A stretch of 64,000 nucleotides of DNA from NCBI RefSeq assembly GCF_905175385.1, contig NZ_HG992750.1, forward strand, positions 1,631,418 through 1,695,417. Direction: 5' to 3'. Positions within the stretch are counted from its first letter, which is position 1. The number at the start of each line of letters is the position of its first letter. A program made the translations under genes and the position numbers. Source of the DNA: Vibrio sp. B1FLJ16 (GTDB lineage: Bacteria > Pseudomonadota > Gammaproteobacteria > Enterobacterales > Vibrionaceae). A model generated the notes under the pieces. The model made no database searches. It was not told where the DNA came from and worked only from the letters and a program-made list of their open reading frames with translations. Shown one piece after another: positions 16,629 through 24,737 of the stretch.

Positions 16629-16935
16629 ACCACATGTTCTCACGGACTTCATAGTGGCTAACATGACGATCTGGATTCAATTTGTACTTTTCATCCTCTG
16701 GATACAATTTGGCGACACTGATGTCTTCACCAGAAAATGCTTTGATACATTCAAGATCTTCCCAATAAGTCAACAACGTGATTTCAGCAATATCGCCTAA
16801 ATCTCGATTTAAAATTTGAGCACCAAGGAAACCTTGTGTACTAGATGTATCTTTGATACCTGTCTCATACAGGTATGCAACAAACCCTTCTTCATACTCT
16901 TTAGGGCAAGTAGCTTTCCATTCCCTTGCTATCAT
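16624..16935 (-). CDS. cassette: ABM-like dimeric alpha/beta-barrel protein
   Basis: Encodes 103 residues resembling the antibiotic-biosynthesis-monooxygenase/dimeric alpha-beta barrel superfamily: MIAREWKATCP at the start, FLGAQILNR, ITLLTYWEDLECIKAFSGED and a C-terminal HVSHYEV strand. Such small proteins are often heme-degrading or cofactor-free oxygenases, or have no known activity. GGAG lies 6 bases before the ATG. This is the first cassette of the array (closest to the 16958 junction), where expression from a Pc-type promoter would be highest. Confidence 0.75.
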   Translation of the reverse strand: MIAREWKATCPKEYEEGFVAYLYETGIKDTSSTQGFLGAQILNRDLGDIAEITLLTYWEDLECIKAFSGEDISVAKLYPEDEKYKLNPDRHVSHYEVRENMWL

Positions 16936-17198
16936 AAATACTCCATTTTATGCCGTGGTTATAACGCTTTTTATACGGCTTTTAGCCGCTTTTCATACCC
17001 CCATAATGCAGTCTTTTGAATCACAGTTCAATTTATAATCAATAGGTTAATGAGAGGTATGGGGTATTAGATTGCAAAATGACGCATAGTTTTTAAAAAG
17101 CTTACTTCTACACTCCCTCGGATAACTACAGGTAAGGCAAACGTACAGTTCCCCTCAAAACTGCATGTTTTATGTTTTTAAATTTTAAGTGCTAAGAA
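16936..17198. other. array head and flank, no gene seen
   Basis: Contains the cassette junction GTTATAACG (16958-16966), a small hairpin CGGCT-TTT-AGCCG (16976-16988) and a candidate promoter. There is no integrase or integrase remnant that I can recognise. The sequence to the right of the junction does not resemble an attC, so it is either attI-like or a secondary site. Confidence 0.5.
17003..17031 (-). promoter_or_regulatory. candidate promoter reading into the cassette array
   Basis: On the minus strand TTGAAC (17031-17026) and CATTAT (17008-17003) are separated by exactly 17 bp and point into the first cassette, the position of a Pc promoter. The match is by eye. Confidence 0.4.
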
Positions 17199-17225
17199 GG
17201 GATCTGAATTTTAAACTCAGATCCC
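17199..17225 (-). terminator. terminator after yjfF
   Basis: Nine-bp stem GGGATCTGA/TCAGATCCC with an A/T-rich loop, 55 bp after the yjfF stop. The T-run is weak. Confidence 0.55.
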
Positions 17226-17280
17226 CTGTAACTTATCAGCCTACCATTACGAAAGCCTTTCTAATTTCTGTTAACAGCGC

Positions 17281-18279
17281 TTAACTGGTTGCAGATTTCA
17301 GTACTGCGGAATTGGCCACTTGTTTGCGCCGTTCGCCCATGACCAACAACAGGCGTTGTAAGCCAATAAAGCCAAACAACAAAATGCCAACAATAATTTT
17401 TGTCCACCAAGAACTTAGCGTACCGTCAAAAGTAATATAGGTCTGAATTAAGCCCTGGATAAGCACACCAAACAGCGAACCCAAAACCGTTCCTACACCG
17501 CCAGAGAGCAGCGTACCGCCAATCACAACTGCTGCAATGGCATCCAGTTCTACACCAACCCCAGCTAACGGATAGCCCGCAGAAGTGTAAATTGAGAACA
17601 CGATACCTGCGCAGGTTGCCAGAAACGTCGACAGCATATAGATGCCAATTACTGTGCGTCTTACCGGTACGCCCATTAGCCCTGCCGAGGTTGCATTACC
17701 GCCAACCGCATAAACGTTGTTACCGAAACGTGTGCGGTGTGCAAGCAGCATCCCTAGTACCACCACCACCAGCATGATGACCGCCATTAAGCTCAAACGC
17801 CCTCCTCCCCAGATATGCCAAGCGGTACGGGAAAGATCTTTATACACCGGGTCCAAAATCGGTATAGACTGCTCGGAAATCAGAAAGCTCGCCCCACGCA
17901 AGAAGAACATCCCTGCCAGGGTAACAATAAACGCCGGTATTTTTAGCGTATCAATGATCCAGCCCATAAAGCCGCCAAACAGCATGCCCATGACGAGCAC
18001 CGTAAACATTGCTACCAGTGGGTCAACATTCCAATCGCCGATCATTTTCGCCAGAAAGACCCCGGTAAACGCCACCACCGATCCCACCGAGAGATCAATC
18101 CCTCCGGAAAGGATAACAAACGTCATCCCGACAGCAAGAATCCCCAAAAAGGCATTGTCGGTCAGAATGTTACAAATCACTCTAGTTGACATAAATGCGG
18201 GAAATTCGAGCGCACAGAACACATAGCCGACCAGAAAAACACAGATGGTAATGAACAGAGGAAAGTTACGTTTAATCAT
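17281..18279 (-). CDS. yjfF: sugar ABC permease YjfF
   Basis: Encodes 332 residues of the BPD-transp_2 (ribose/galactofuranose) permease family, with about nine to ten membrane segments and the conserved loops DNAFLGILAVGMTFVILSGG, DLSVGSVVAF and AAVVIGGTLLSGGVGTVLGS. It is the last gene of ytfQRT-yjfF and its start overlaps the ytfT stop by 8 bp. With YtfT it forms a heterodimeric channel for a furanose sugar; the E. coli system imports galactofuranose. Here the operon sits beside araFGH, which suggests use for arabinofuranose-containing sugars. Confidence 0.88.
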   Translation of the reverse strand: MIKRNFPLFITICVFLVGYVFCALEFPAFMSTRVICNILTDNAFLGILAVGMTFVILSGGIDLSVGSVVAFTGVFLAKMIGDWNVDPLVAMFTVLVMGMLFGGFMGWIIDTLKIPAFIVTLAGMFFLRGASFLISEQSIPILDPVYKDLSRTAWHIWGGGRLSLMAVIMLVVVVLGMLLAHRTRFGNNVYAVGGNATSAGLMGVPVRRTVIGIYMLSTFLATCAGIVFSIYTSAGYPLAGVGVELDAIAAVVIGGTLLSGGVGTVLGSLFGVLIQGLIQTYITFDGTLSSWWTKIIVGILLFGFIGLQRLLLVMGERRKQVANSAVLKSATS

Positions 18280-19297
18280 GATGGAATTTCCTCTTAACAG
18301 CTTGGATCACCGCCGGAGACTGCATGACCAGCACCAGTAACACGACGACGGATTTAACAATATGGTTCCACTGCGGCTGATAGCCGGAAAGCAAAATGCC
18401 TGTGTTAATACTCTGAATGATGAAAGCGCCAACCAGAGCCAGCAGGAGGTTAAAGCGGCCGCCCATTAGCGACGTACCACCGATCACGACCGCAAGGATG
18501 GCGTCCATTTCGAGCCATAAACCGGCGTTATTTGCATCGGATCCTTTGATATCCGCTGCCACAATGATCCCGGCAAGCGCCGCCATCAGACCGCTCAGCA
18601 CATAGACTGACATCACGATCACAGGGGTATTAATTCCGGCATTTTTTGCAGCCTTGATATTGATACCTACCGATTCAATAAACAGCCCTAATGCGGTCTT
18701 CTTGGTTAAGCACCAGATACCTATCGTGGCGATAATCAACAGAATGATCGGGGTCGGAAGGAGTAAAAATGAACCACTACCAAACCAAGACAGAGTGTCA
18801 TTGGTAAAGGTAACGATCTGCCCCTGAGTGATCAGCTGCGCGACGCCTCGTCCTGCCACCATGAGGATCAACGTGGCGACAATCGGCTGGATCTTAAATA
18901 CCGCAACCAGAAAGCCATTCCACAGACCGCAAACGACGCCAGAGAGCAGTGCGCAAACTAATATCGTCGGTGGCGAGTAGCCCTGTGAGGCCATACTTGC
19001 CAAGACCGCGCCACTAATGGCCATCACCGCCCCAACGGACAGATCGATACCGCCTGTAGCAATCACCAATGTCATACCTAGTGTGAGCAGAGCTACTGGC
19101 GCTCCGCGGTTAAAAATGTCGATCACACTGCCGAACAGACGCCCATCCTGAATATGGATGGAGAAGAAGTTGTCAGCGATGATCGCGTTAACGATAAATA
19201 GGCACAACAGTGCCAGCACTTGTGGCGCACCTTTGGGCAAACTAAATCTGGATTTAGTTGGTGCGTTAGTGCGAGTTGAATGATTAATTGTTGTCAT
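18272..19297 (-). CDS. ytfT: sugar ABC permease YtfT
   Basis: Encodes 341 residues of the same permease family, with LTLGMTLVIATGGIDLSVGA and DAILAVVIGGTSLMGGRFNL as the family loops. The N-terminal 25 residues are cytoplasmic and basic. It follows ytfR by 7 bp and overlaps yjfF by 8 bp, so the four genes form one transcription unit. Confidence 0.88.
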   Translation of the reverse strand: MTTINHSTRTNAPTKSRFSLPKGAPQVLALLCLFIVNAIIADNFFSIHIQDGRLFGSVIDIFNRGAPVALLTLGMTLVIATGGIDLSVGAVMAISGAVLASMASQGYSPPTILVCALLSGVVCGLWNGFLVAVFKIQPIVATLILMVAGRGVAQLITQGQIVTFTNDTLSWFGSGSFLLLPTPIILLIIATIGIWCLTKKTALGLFIESVGINIKAAKNAGINTPVIVMSVYVLSGLMAALAGIIVAADIKGSDANNAGLWLEMDAILAVVIGGTSLMGGRFNLLLALVGAFIIQSINTGILLSGYQPQWNHIVKSVVVLLVLVMQSPAVIQAVKRKFHHD

Positions 19298-19304
19298 CGG
19301 AACC

Positions 19305-20813
19305 TCACATCGCGATTGCTTGCATAATGGCAGGAACGGAGAGATCTTCGGTTTGGATTTCCGCTACCTGCTTACGATCCCGCAGCACTATCACCCGGTC
19401 GGCGTAACCAACTAGTTCTTCCAGCTCGGAAGAGATAACCAGTAAAGCCAGACCGTTGGCACACAAGGATTCGATCAGACGAATGATCTCTGCGTGTGCG
19501 CCAACATCGATACCACGGGTAGGTTCATCAAGAATTAAGAATTTAGGTTTGGTTAATAACCAGCGGGCCAGCAGAACTTTCTGTTGGTTACCACCAGACA
19601 GAAATTCAATCGGCTGCTCAATATTGGGTGTTTTGATGTCCAGTTGTTTGATAAAACGTTGAGACATTTCTTCCTGTTCAGCACGGGATATAGGCCGGAA
19701 CCAACCGCGTTGAGCCTGTAGAGCTAAAATGATGTTTTCCCGCACCGATGCCGCACCGACAATACCGTCGGTTTTACGGTCTTCCGGACAGAACCCGAAA
19801 CCATGCAGTGATGCCTGCCGGGCTGAGTTCACTTTTGTCAGGCGATTTTTCAGTTTGCAGGTACCGCTGTCATTAGACTCTATACCAAAGATAACCTTAG
19901 CGGTCTCAGTACGCCCTGAGCCAAGTAAACCCGCAAGCCCGACTATCTCACCGGCATGAACTTTAAGGTCAAACGGTTCAATCGTGCCGCGTTTTCCGTA
20001 GTTGGAAAATTCCACCACAGGCTCATCACTGAACTTGGTTTTGCCTGCACGTTTAAGTGCGTTATCTTCCAGTTCGCGCCCTAGCATCAGCTTAACCAGT
20101 TCAATCTGAGGAAGCTGGCTTGTTTCTCGCGTACCGACTAACTCGCCATTTCGCAACACGGTGATACGGTCGCTGACTGCATACACCTGGTCGAGAAAGT
20201 GGGTGATAAACACCAGACTGATGCCTTTTGCACGCAGATCGCGCATGATGCCAAACAGCATTTCTACTTCGCTGCTGTCCAGACTGGCCGTTGGCTCATC
20301 GAGAATTAGAATTTTCGCCGAAAGCGATACTGCTCTAGCGATAGAAATGACTTGCTGTATGGCAACAGAAAAACTGTTGAGTGGTTGGGTGACGTCCAAA
20401 TTAAGACCATAACCGGACATGATTTGGCTGGCTTGCTGCGCCATACTTTTACGGTCGACAAGTCCCCATTTTTTCGGTTCGTTACCAATAAACAGGTTAT
20501 CCATAACCGACATATTAGGTAGCAGGTTCACTTCCTGATAAACCGTTCCTATTCCTAACTGCTGCGCATGCGCGGTGTTTTGCGGTGAAATGGATTGCCC
20601 ATCAAGGAAAATATCACCCGCGTCCCGTTGATATACCCCGGTGAGCGTTTTGACCAAGGTTGATTTCCCAGCCCCGTTCTCGCCGAGTAATGCCATGATC
20701 TCCCCTTTTCGCAGTGAGAAATCGACATTTTGCAGTGCCTTAACCCCGGGGAAATGCTTGCTAATCCCTTGCGCTCGTAAGACAACGTCATTGTTACCTA
20801 GATCATAAGACAT
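19305..20813 (-). CDS. ytfR: sugar ABC ATPase YtfR (tandem NBD)
   Basis: Encodes 502 residues with two ATPase domains, as in RbsA/AraG. The first has Walker A GENGAGKST, signature FSVAIQQ (degenerate) and Walker B ILILDEPTASLD; the second has GLAGLLGSGRTE (degenerate Walker A), LSGGNQQKVLLARWL and FLILDEPTRGID. The start at 20813 is chosen because GGAG lies 5-6 bases before it; a frame extending to 20837 passes through the intercistronic hairpin. It powers the YtfT/YjfF channel. Confidence 0.9.
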   Translation of the reverse strand: MSYDLGNNDVVLRAQGISKHFPGVKALQNVDFSLRKGEIMALLGENGAGKSTLVKTLTGVYQRDAGDIFLDGQSISPQNTAHAQQLGIGTVYQEVNLLPNMSVMDNLFIGNEPKKWGLVDRKSMAQQASQIMSGYGLNLDVTQPLNSFSVAIQQVISIARAVSLSAKILILDEPTASLDSSEVEMLFGIMRDLRAKGISLVFITHFLDQVYAVSDRITVLRNGELVGTRETSQLPQIELVKLMLGRELEDNALKRAGKTKFSDEPVVEFSNYGKRGTIEPFDLKVHAGEIVGLAGLLGSGRTETAKVIFGIESNDSGTCKLKNRLTKVNSARQASLHGFGFCPEDRKTDGIVGAASVRENIILALQAQRGWFRPISRAEQEEMSQRFIKQLDIKTPNIEQPIEFLSGGNQQKVLLARWLLTKPKFLILDEPTRGIDVGAHAEIIRLIESLCANGLALLVISSELEELVGYADRVIVLRDRKQVAEIQTEDLSVPAIMQAIAM

Positions 20814-20825
20814 ACAAACTCCAAA

Positions 20826-20852
20826 GCCTCTCATCAAAAGTCGATGAGAGGC
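20826..20852 (-). promoter_or_regulatory. intercistronic hairpin between ytfQ and ytfR
   Basis: Perfect 10-bp stem GCCTCTCATC/GATGAGAGGC with a 7-nt loop, directly before the ytfR ribosome binding site. A hairpin here would stabilise ytfQ mRNA or attenuate ytfR, giving excess binding protein. A similar hairpin follows araF. Confidence 0.7.
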
Positions 20853-20877
20853 CTATAACTAAACGTTAATCATAGAA

Positions 20878-21837
20878 TTAATAACCAAGGTCTTTTTTCA
20901 TTTCGAGCTGTGACTGTGCGTCTTCAGGTAAATAAAGTTTTGACTCAGTCACTATTTTCTTAGGTGGTGTAGCGCCATCATTTTTATAAGCAAGCAGAGC
21001 GTCAAATGCAGGGCCAGCCATATTTGGCGTCAGTTCAACCGTCGCATTTGCCTCACCACTCATCATGGCTTTAAAAATATCAGGTACCGCATCAATAGAG
21101 ACCACTAAAATATCTTCACCCGGTTTTAAACCGGCTTCTTTAATCGCTTGGATTGCACCGATTGCCATATCATCGTTGTGTGAGAATACCGCGCATATAT
21201 TTTTGCCGCCATTTTCCGCTTTAATAAAGCTTTCCATGACTTCTTTACCTTTACTACGAGTAAATTCGCCAGACTGGGTACGGACAATGTTCACATTGGA
21301 AGCCTGGCTGATTGCTGCGTTAAAGCCTTCTTTACGGTCGATAGCCACACTTGCGCCAACGGTTCCTTGTAATTCCACTACATTACAAGGCTTATCTTTA
21401 ACGGTATTTAGCAGCCACTCACCGGCTACTTTACCTTCAAGTACGTTATCTGCAGTTACGGCGGTCATATAAAGTGAGTCATCATCAACCGTGATGCCAC
21501 GGTCTAAAAGAAAGACCGGAATACCATAGTCTTTTGCTTCTTCAAGTACTGGGCCCCAACCCGTCTGAACTACAGGTGCAATAAAGATCGCATCCACACC
21601 CTGAGCAATAAAAGAACGTACCGCTTTAATTTGGTTTTCTTGTTTTTGCTGTGCGTCAGAAATCTTCAACTTAATACCGCGCTTTTCTGCCTCGACTTTA
21701 GAAACAGCAGTTTCAGCGGCGCGCCATCCTGATTCTGAACCAATTTGTGAAAAGCCAACCGTAAGAGTATTAGCAAATACGGACGCAGACATACATAGAC
21801 TGCCGATAGCAGCCGCTAAGGTAAGTTTTTTTAGCAT
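20878..21837 (-). CDS. ytfQ: periplasmic sugar-binding protein YtfQ
   Basis: Encodes 319 residues of the type-I periplasmic binding protein family, close to E. coli YtfQ (galactofuranose binder). The signal peptide runs to about SVFA, with mature start NTLTVGFSQIGSESGWRAAE. Conserved pocket segments include FIAPVVQTGWGPVLEEA, FLLDRGITVDDDSLY and FSHNDDMAIGAIQAIKEAG. It is the first gene of the importer operon, behind a divergent-oriented AraC site pair and a CRP-like site at 21948-22013, so arabinose induction is predicted. Confidence 0.9.
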   Translation of the reverse strand: MLKKLTLAAAIGSLCMSASVFANTLTVGFSQIGSESGWRAAETAVSKVEAEKRGIKLKISDAQQKQENQIKAVRSFIAQGVDAIFIAPVVQTGWGPVLEEAKDYGIPVFLLDRGITVDDDSLYMTAVTADNVLEGKVAGEWLLNTVKDKPCNVVELQGTVGASVAIDRKEGFNAAISQASNVNIVRTQSGEFTRSKGKEVMESFIKAENGGKNICAVFSHNDDMAIGAIQAIKEAGLKPGEDILVVSIDAVPDIFKAMMSGEANATVELTPNMAGPAFDALLAYKNDGATPPKKIVTESKLYLPEDAQSQLEMKKDLGY

Positions 21838-21947
21838 AATCGTTCTCTATCTCTTATTTTTAATTTCACGTTAAGGTATTTGTAAGGTATTGCATTGGTG
21901 TTTATTTTTTATACCAACTTAAGATAGATAATAGATTTTACAAGAGG

Positions 21948-22013
21948 TTAGATCTTGGTCACAGCTAGATTCAGATAGCAATAAAGTCCATTTTCGTAGC
22001 AATTTTATAAATA
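21948..22013. promoter_or_regulatory. AraC direct-repeat sites and CRP-like site upstream of ytfQ
   Basis: Two AraC-type half-sites lie 21 bp apart: TAGCAATAAAGTCCATT (21976-21992) and TAGCAATTTTATAAATA (21997-22013). The first matches the TAGC-N7-TCCATA pattern at all but the last base. A CRP-like site TTAGA-N6-TCACA (21948-21963) lies between them and ytfQ. The order gene, CRP, AraC pair and the pair's orientation are the same as at araF. Confidence 0.72.
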
Positions 22014-22088
22014 ATTTAGCGTTTGTTAATACAATAGTTAATATATTTATCAGTTACTTTTATTCATATTAGATCGATAAAAAACAAA

Positions 22089-22115
22089 AAGGCTCCTTAA
22101 TAAATAAGGAGCCTT
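22089..22115 (-). terminator. terminator after araH
   Basis: Eleven-bp stem AAGGCTCCTTA/TAAGGAGCCTT with a 5-nt loop, followed on the minus strand by a run of T. It ends the araFGH transcript. Confidence 0.85.
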
Positions 22116-22153
22116 GTAGATAAATATAATTTATTTGGTCGTTAGATTTTAAT

Positions 22154-23143
22154 CTATGCCTTTGACGTTTGCTTGTAGCGGTCAAAAATAACAGCCGCTA
22201 GCAGAATTAAACCACGAACAACGTATTGAGCAAACGGAGACATGTTCAATAGGTTCATCGCGTTTTCTACCGTACCCAGAATAAGTACACCAGCGATAAC
22301 GTAAGATACTTTACCGATACCACCTTTCAGAGATACACCACCAAGTACACAAGCAGAGATAACGACTAGCTCAAAACCAACAGATGTCATTGGCTGGCCA
22401 GAAGTCATACGAGCAGCTAGGATGACACCAGCAAGCGCTGCCATAAAGCCAGAGATGGTGTAGATCATCATCTTAGTTTTTACAACGTTAACACCTGCCA
22501 AACGTGCCGCTTCTTCGTTACCACCGATAGCTAGCGTGTTACGGCCATAAACTGTGCGGTTTAGTAGGAAAGTGAAGACAGCGAAAGTAATCAGTGTTAA
22601 CCAGATTGGCGTTGGGATACCGATGAAAGATGAGTTACCCAGAGCAAAGAAGCTCTCTTCTGTGATACCAACTGCTTTACCATCAGAGATGATGTAGCCA
22701 AGACCACGGGCAATCTGCATGGTAGCCAGCGTTGTGATCAGTGCGTTGATTTGCAGCTTCGCAATGACAAAGCCGTTTAGTAGACCAAACGCCACACCAG
22801 ATAGTAGACCAGCGCCCACACCCAGAACAACACTGCTTGTCGCGTTAATAGCCACAGCGGTAACAACACCAGAACATGCGATGACAGAAGCAACAGAAAG
22901 GTCTAGGTCACCACAGGCAAGACAGAACAGCATGGCACACGCCACCATACCACTCATCGAGATGGCCAGACCCAGACCTTTCATATTGATAAAGGTTGCA
23001 AAGTATGGAACGAATAGGCAGCAGAGCAAGAACAGACCTGCAAACACCATTAGCATTCCAAACTTATCCCAGATTTTACCGAAGCTGAAGCCACCAGATT
23101 TTGCTTCTGACTCCATAGATTTAGTAGGGGTAGATACAGACAT
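22154..23143 (-). CDS. araH: L-arabinose ABC permease AraH
   Basis: Encodes 329 residues of the BPD-transp_2 family, close to AraH: about ten membrane helices, MLFCLACGDLDLSVASVIAC and SACVLGGVSLKGGIGKVSYV loops. It is the third gene of araFGH, 17 bp after araG, and ends at a clear terminator. It forms the homodimeric inner-membrane channel for L-arabinose. Confidence 0.92.
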   Translation of the reverse strand: MSVSTPTKSMESEAKSGGFSFGKIWDKFGMLMVFAGLFLLCCLFVPYFATFINMKGLGLAISMSGMVACAMLFCLACGDLDLSVASVIACSGVVTAVAINATSSVVLGVGAGLLSGVAFGLLNGFVIAKLQINALITTLATMQIARGLGYIISDGKAVGITEESFFALGNSSFIGIPTPIWLTLITFAVFTFLLNRTVYGRNTLAIGGNEEAARLAGVNVVKTKMMIYTISGFMAALAGVILAARMTSGQPMTSVGFELVVISACVLGGVSLKGGIGKVSYVIAGVLILGTVENAMNLLNMSPFAQYVVRGLILLAAVIFDRYKQTSKA

Positions 23144-23160
23144 AATGATATTCCTTAATA

Positions 23161-24678
23161 TTAAGCGGCTGCCGAGTCTTCTTTATCTAGCATTGCCAGA
23201 CGAAGTGCGGTTTGTTCATTAAATTCGTCACGTTGAAGTTCACCCGTTACCTCGCCGTCTTTCATCACAACAACGCGGTCAGAGATACCCAACACTTCTG
23301 GTAAATCGCTGGAAACAACGAGTACCGTTACTCCGTTTTCTGCCAGCTTAAAAATCAGTTCGTAAATTTCAGATTTAGCACCTACATCGATACCACGGGT
23401 AGGTTCATCCAGTAAAATCACGCTCATCGCGGTTGACAACCAGCGACCAAGAATCACTTTTTGCTGGTTACCGCCAGACAGCTTGCCAATTGGCTGCTCT
23501 AACGATGACGCTTTTACGTTGAGTGCCTCTTTCTGTTTGGAAGCGTTTTTCTTTTCCCAATCAAAGTCGATAAGGCTCTTAAACTTCAGGTGCCAAGGGC
23601 GAGCACTGATATTGGTGTTCTCCTGAACCGACATGATAGGGACGATGCCGTCTGCTTTACGGTCTTCAGAACAAAGGGTAATACCTGCACGAATTGCATC
23701 TCGTGGGTCTTTAACACCGATTTTGACATCGTGTAAATAAAGTTCGCCGCCGGTCTTTTTATCTGCGCCGAAAATAAGGCGGGTAAGCTCAGTACGACCT
23801 GCACCAACCAGACCAAATAAGCCAAGCACTTCACCTTGCTTTATATCAAGTGAGACAGGTGCGGTTAGCCCCGGGCCTTCAAAGTTTTCAAGGCGTAAAC
23901 CACTCTTACCGTGTTCACGTGGGCGGTAGTTATAAATGTCACTGATTTCACGGCCGACCATCAGCTCAACTAAGCGATCGTTAGTCAGCTCTGAAAGGTC
24001 ATCAAATGATTGAACGTGCTGGCCGTCTTTGAAGATCGTTAACGCATCACACAGGTTAAAAATTTCTTCCATACGGTGTGATACATACATAATGATTTTG
24101 CCGGCATCACGTAGTTCACGGATTACTTTGAAAAGGTTTTTGATTTCACGCTGCGACAAGCTACTGGTCGGCTCATCAAATGCAATGATTTGTGCGTTGC
24201 GGCTCAGTGCTTTGGCAATTTCTACCATCTGCCACTGGCCAATAGACAGCTCTTTTAGCTGGCAGGAAGGGTCAAAGGTTTCCCCTAATCGCTCAAGCTG
24301 AACACGTGCATTTGCGTTAAGTGTTTCGGTATCTACAGTGCCGCCTTTAGTTGGCAGCTGACCAAGGAAAATATTTTCAGCGACAGTTAATTCGGGAACC
24401 AGGTTAAGCTCTTGATAGATAATTGCGATACCGTGATCCAGGGCATCGTTAGTAGAATTCAGCGCAACTTCTTTACCATCAATAGCGATATGACCTTCAG
24501 TTGGTTGGTGAAAGCCACTTAAGGTTTTCAGTAGCGTTGATTTTCCTGCGCCGTTTTCTCCCATCAAAGCGTGTACGCTACCTGCGTCTGCTCGGAAGCT
24601 AACATTATTTAATGCCTTAACACCCGGGAAGTGCTTCGAGATGTTTCGAAACTCGATGTATGAAGGGGACTTCGCCAT
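23161..24678 (-). CDS. araG: L-arabinose ABC ATPase AraG
   Basis: Encodes 505 residues with tandem ATPase domains: N-terminal GENGAGKSTLLKTLSG, LSIGQWQMVEIAKAL and IIAFDEPTSSLS; C-terminal GLVGAGRTELTRLIFG, LSGGNQQKVILGRWL and VILLDEPTRGID. The ATG follows CGGAGAGA. It is separated from araF by a 59-bp spacer that contains a 9-bp hairpin, and drives import through AraH. Confidence 0.93.
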   Translation of the reverse strand: MAKSPSYIEFRNISKHFPGVKALNNVSFRADAGSVHALMGENGAGKSTLLKTLSGFHQPTEGHIAIDGKEVALNSTNDALDHGIAIIYQELNLVPELTVAENIFLGQLPTKGGTVDTETLNANARVQLERLGETFDPSCQLKELSIGQWQMVEIAKALSRNAQIIAFDEPTSSLSQREIKNLFKVIRELRDAGKIIMYVSHRMEEIFNLCDALTIFKDGQHVQSFDDLSELTNDRLVELMVGREISDIYNYRPREHGKSGLRLENFEGPGLTAPVSLDIKQGEVLGLFGLVGAGRTELTRLIFGADKKTGGELYLHDVKIGVKDPRDAIRAGITLCSEDRKADGIVPIMSVQENTNISARPWHLKFKSLIDFDWEKKNASKQKEALNVKASSLEQPIGKLSGGNQQKVILGRWLSTAMSVILLDEPTRGIDVGAKSEIYELIFKLAENGVTVLVVSSDLPEVLGISDRVVVMKDGEVTGELQRDEFNEQTALRLAMLDKEDSAAA

Positions 24679-24702
24679 GACATTCTCTCCGTTAAATCAG
24701 TT

Positions 24703-24727
24703 GGTGACGGCCAAGTTAGCCGTCACC
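24703..24727 (-). promoter_or_regulatory. intercistronic hairpin between araF and araG
   Basis: Nine-bp stem GGTGACGGC/GCCGTCACC with a 7-nt loop. No T-run follows, so it is more likely an mRNA-stabilising or partial-termination element than a full terminator. Confidence 0.65.
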
Positions 24728-24737
24728 GAAAGTGAGC

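Larger units (their letters stand above)
10018..16966 (-). other. integron gene-cassette array without integrase in the window
   Basis: Nine attC sites of the Vibrio type (120-125 bp where intact) are interleaved with mostly single-gene cassettes, all read from the minus strand. Cassette stop codons fall inside the attC core, as is normal for this system. The right boundary is the GTTATAAC junction at 16958-16966 and the left is a degenerate attC at 10018-10140. No intI gene is visible on either side: the flanks are a thioesterase gene and a sugar ABC operon. This is either a cluster of attC sites lacking an integrase (CALIN) or a displaced fragment of the main superintegron. Confidence 0.85.
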
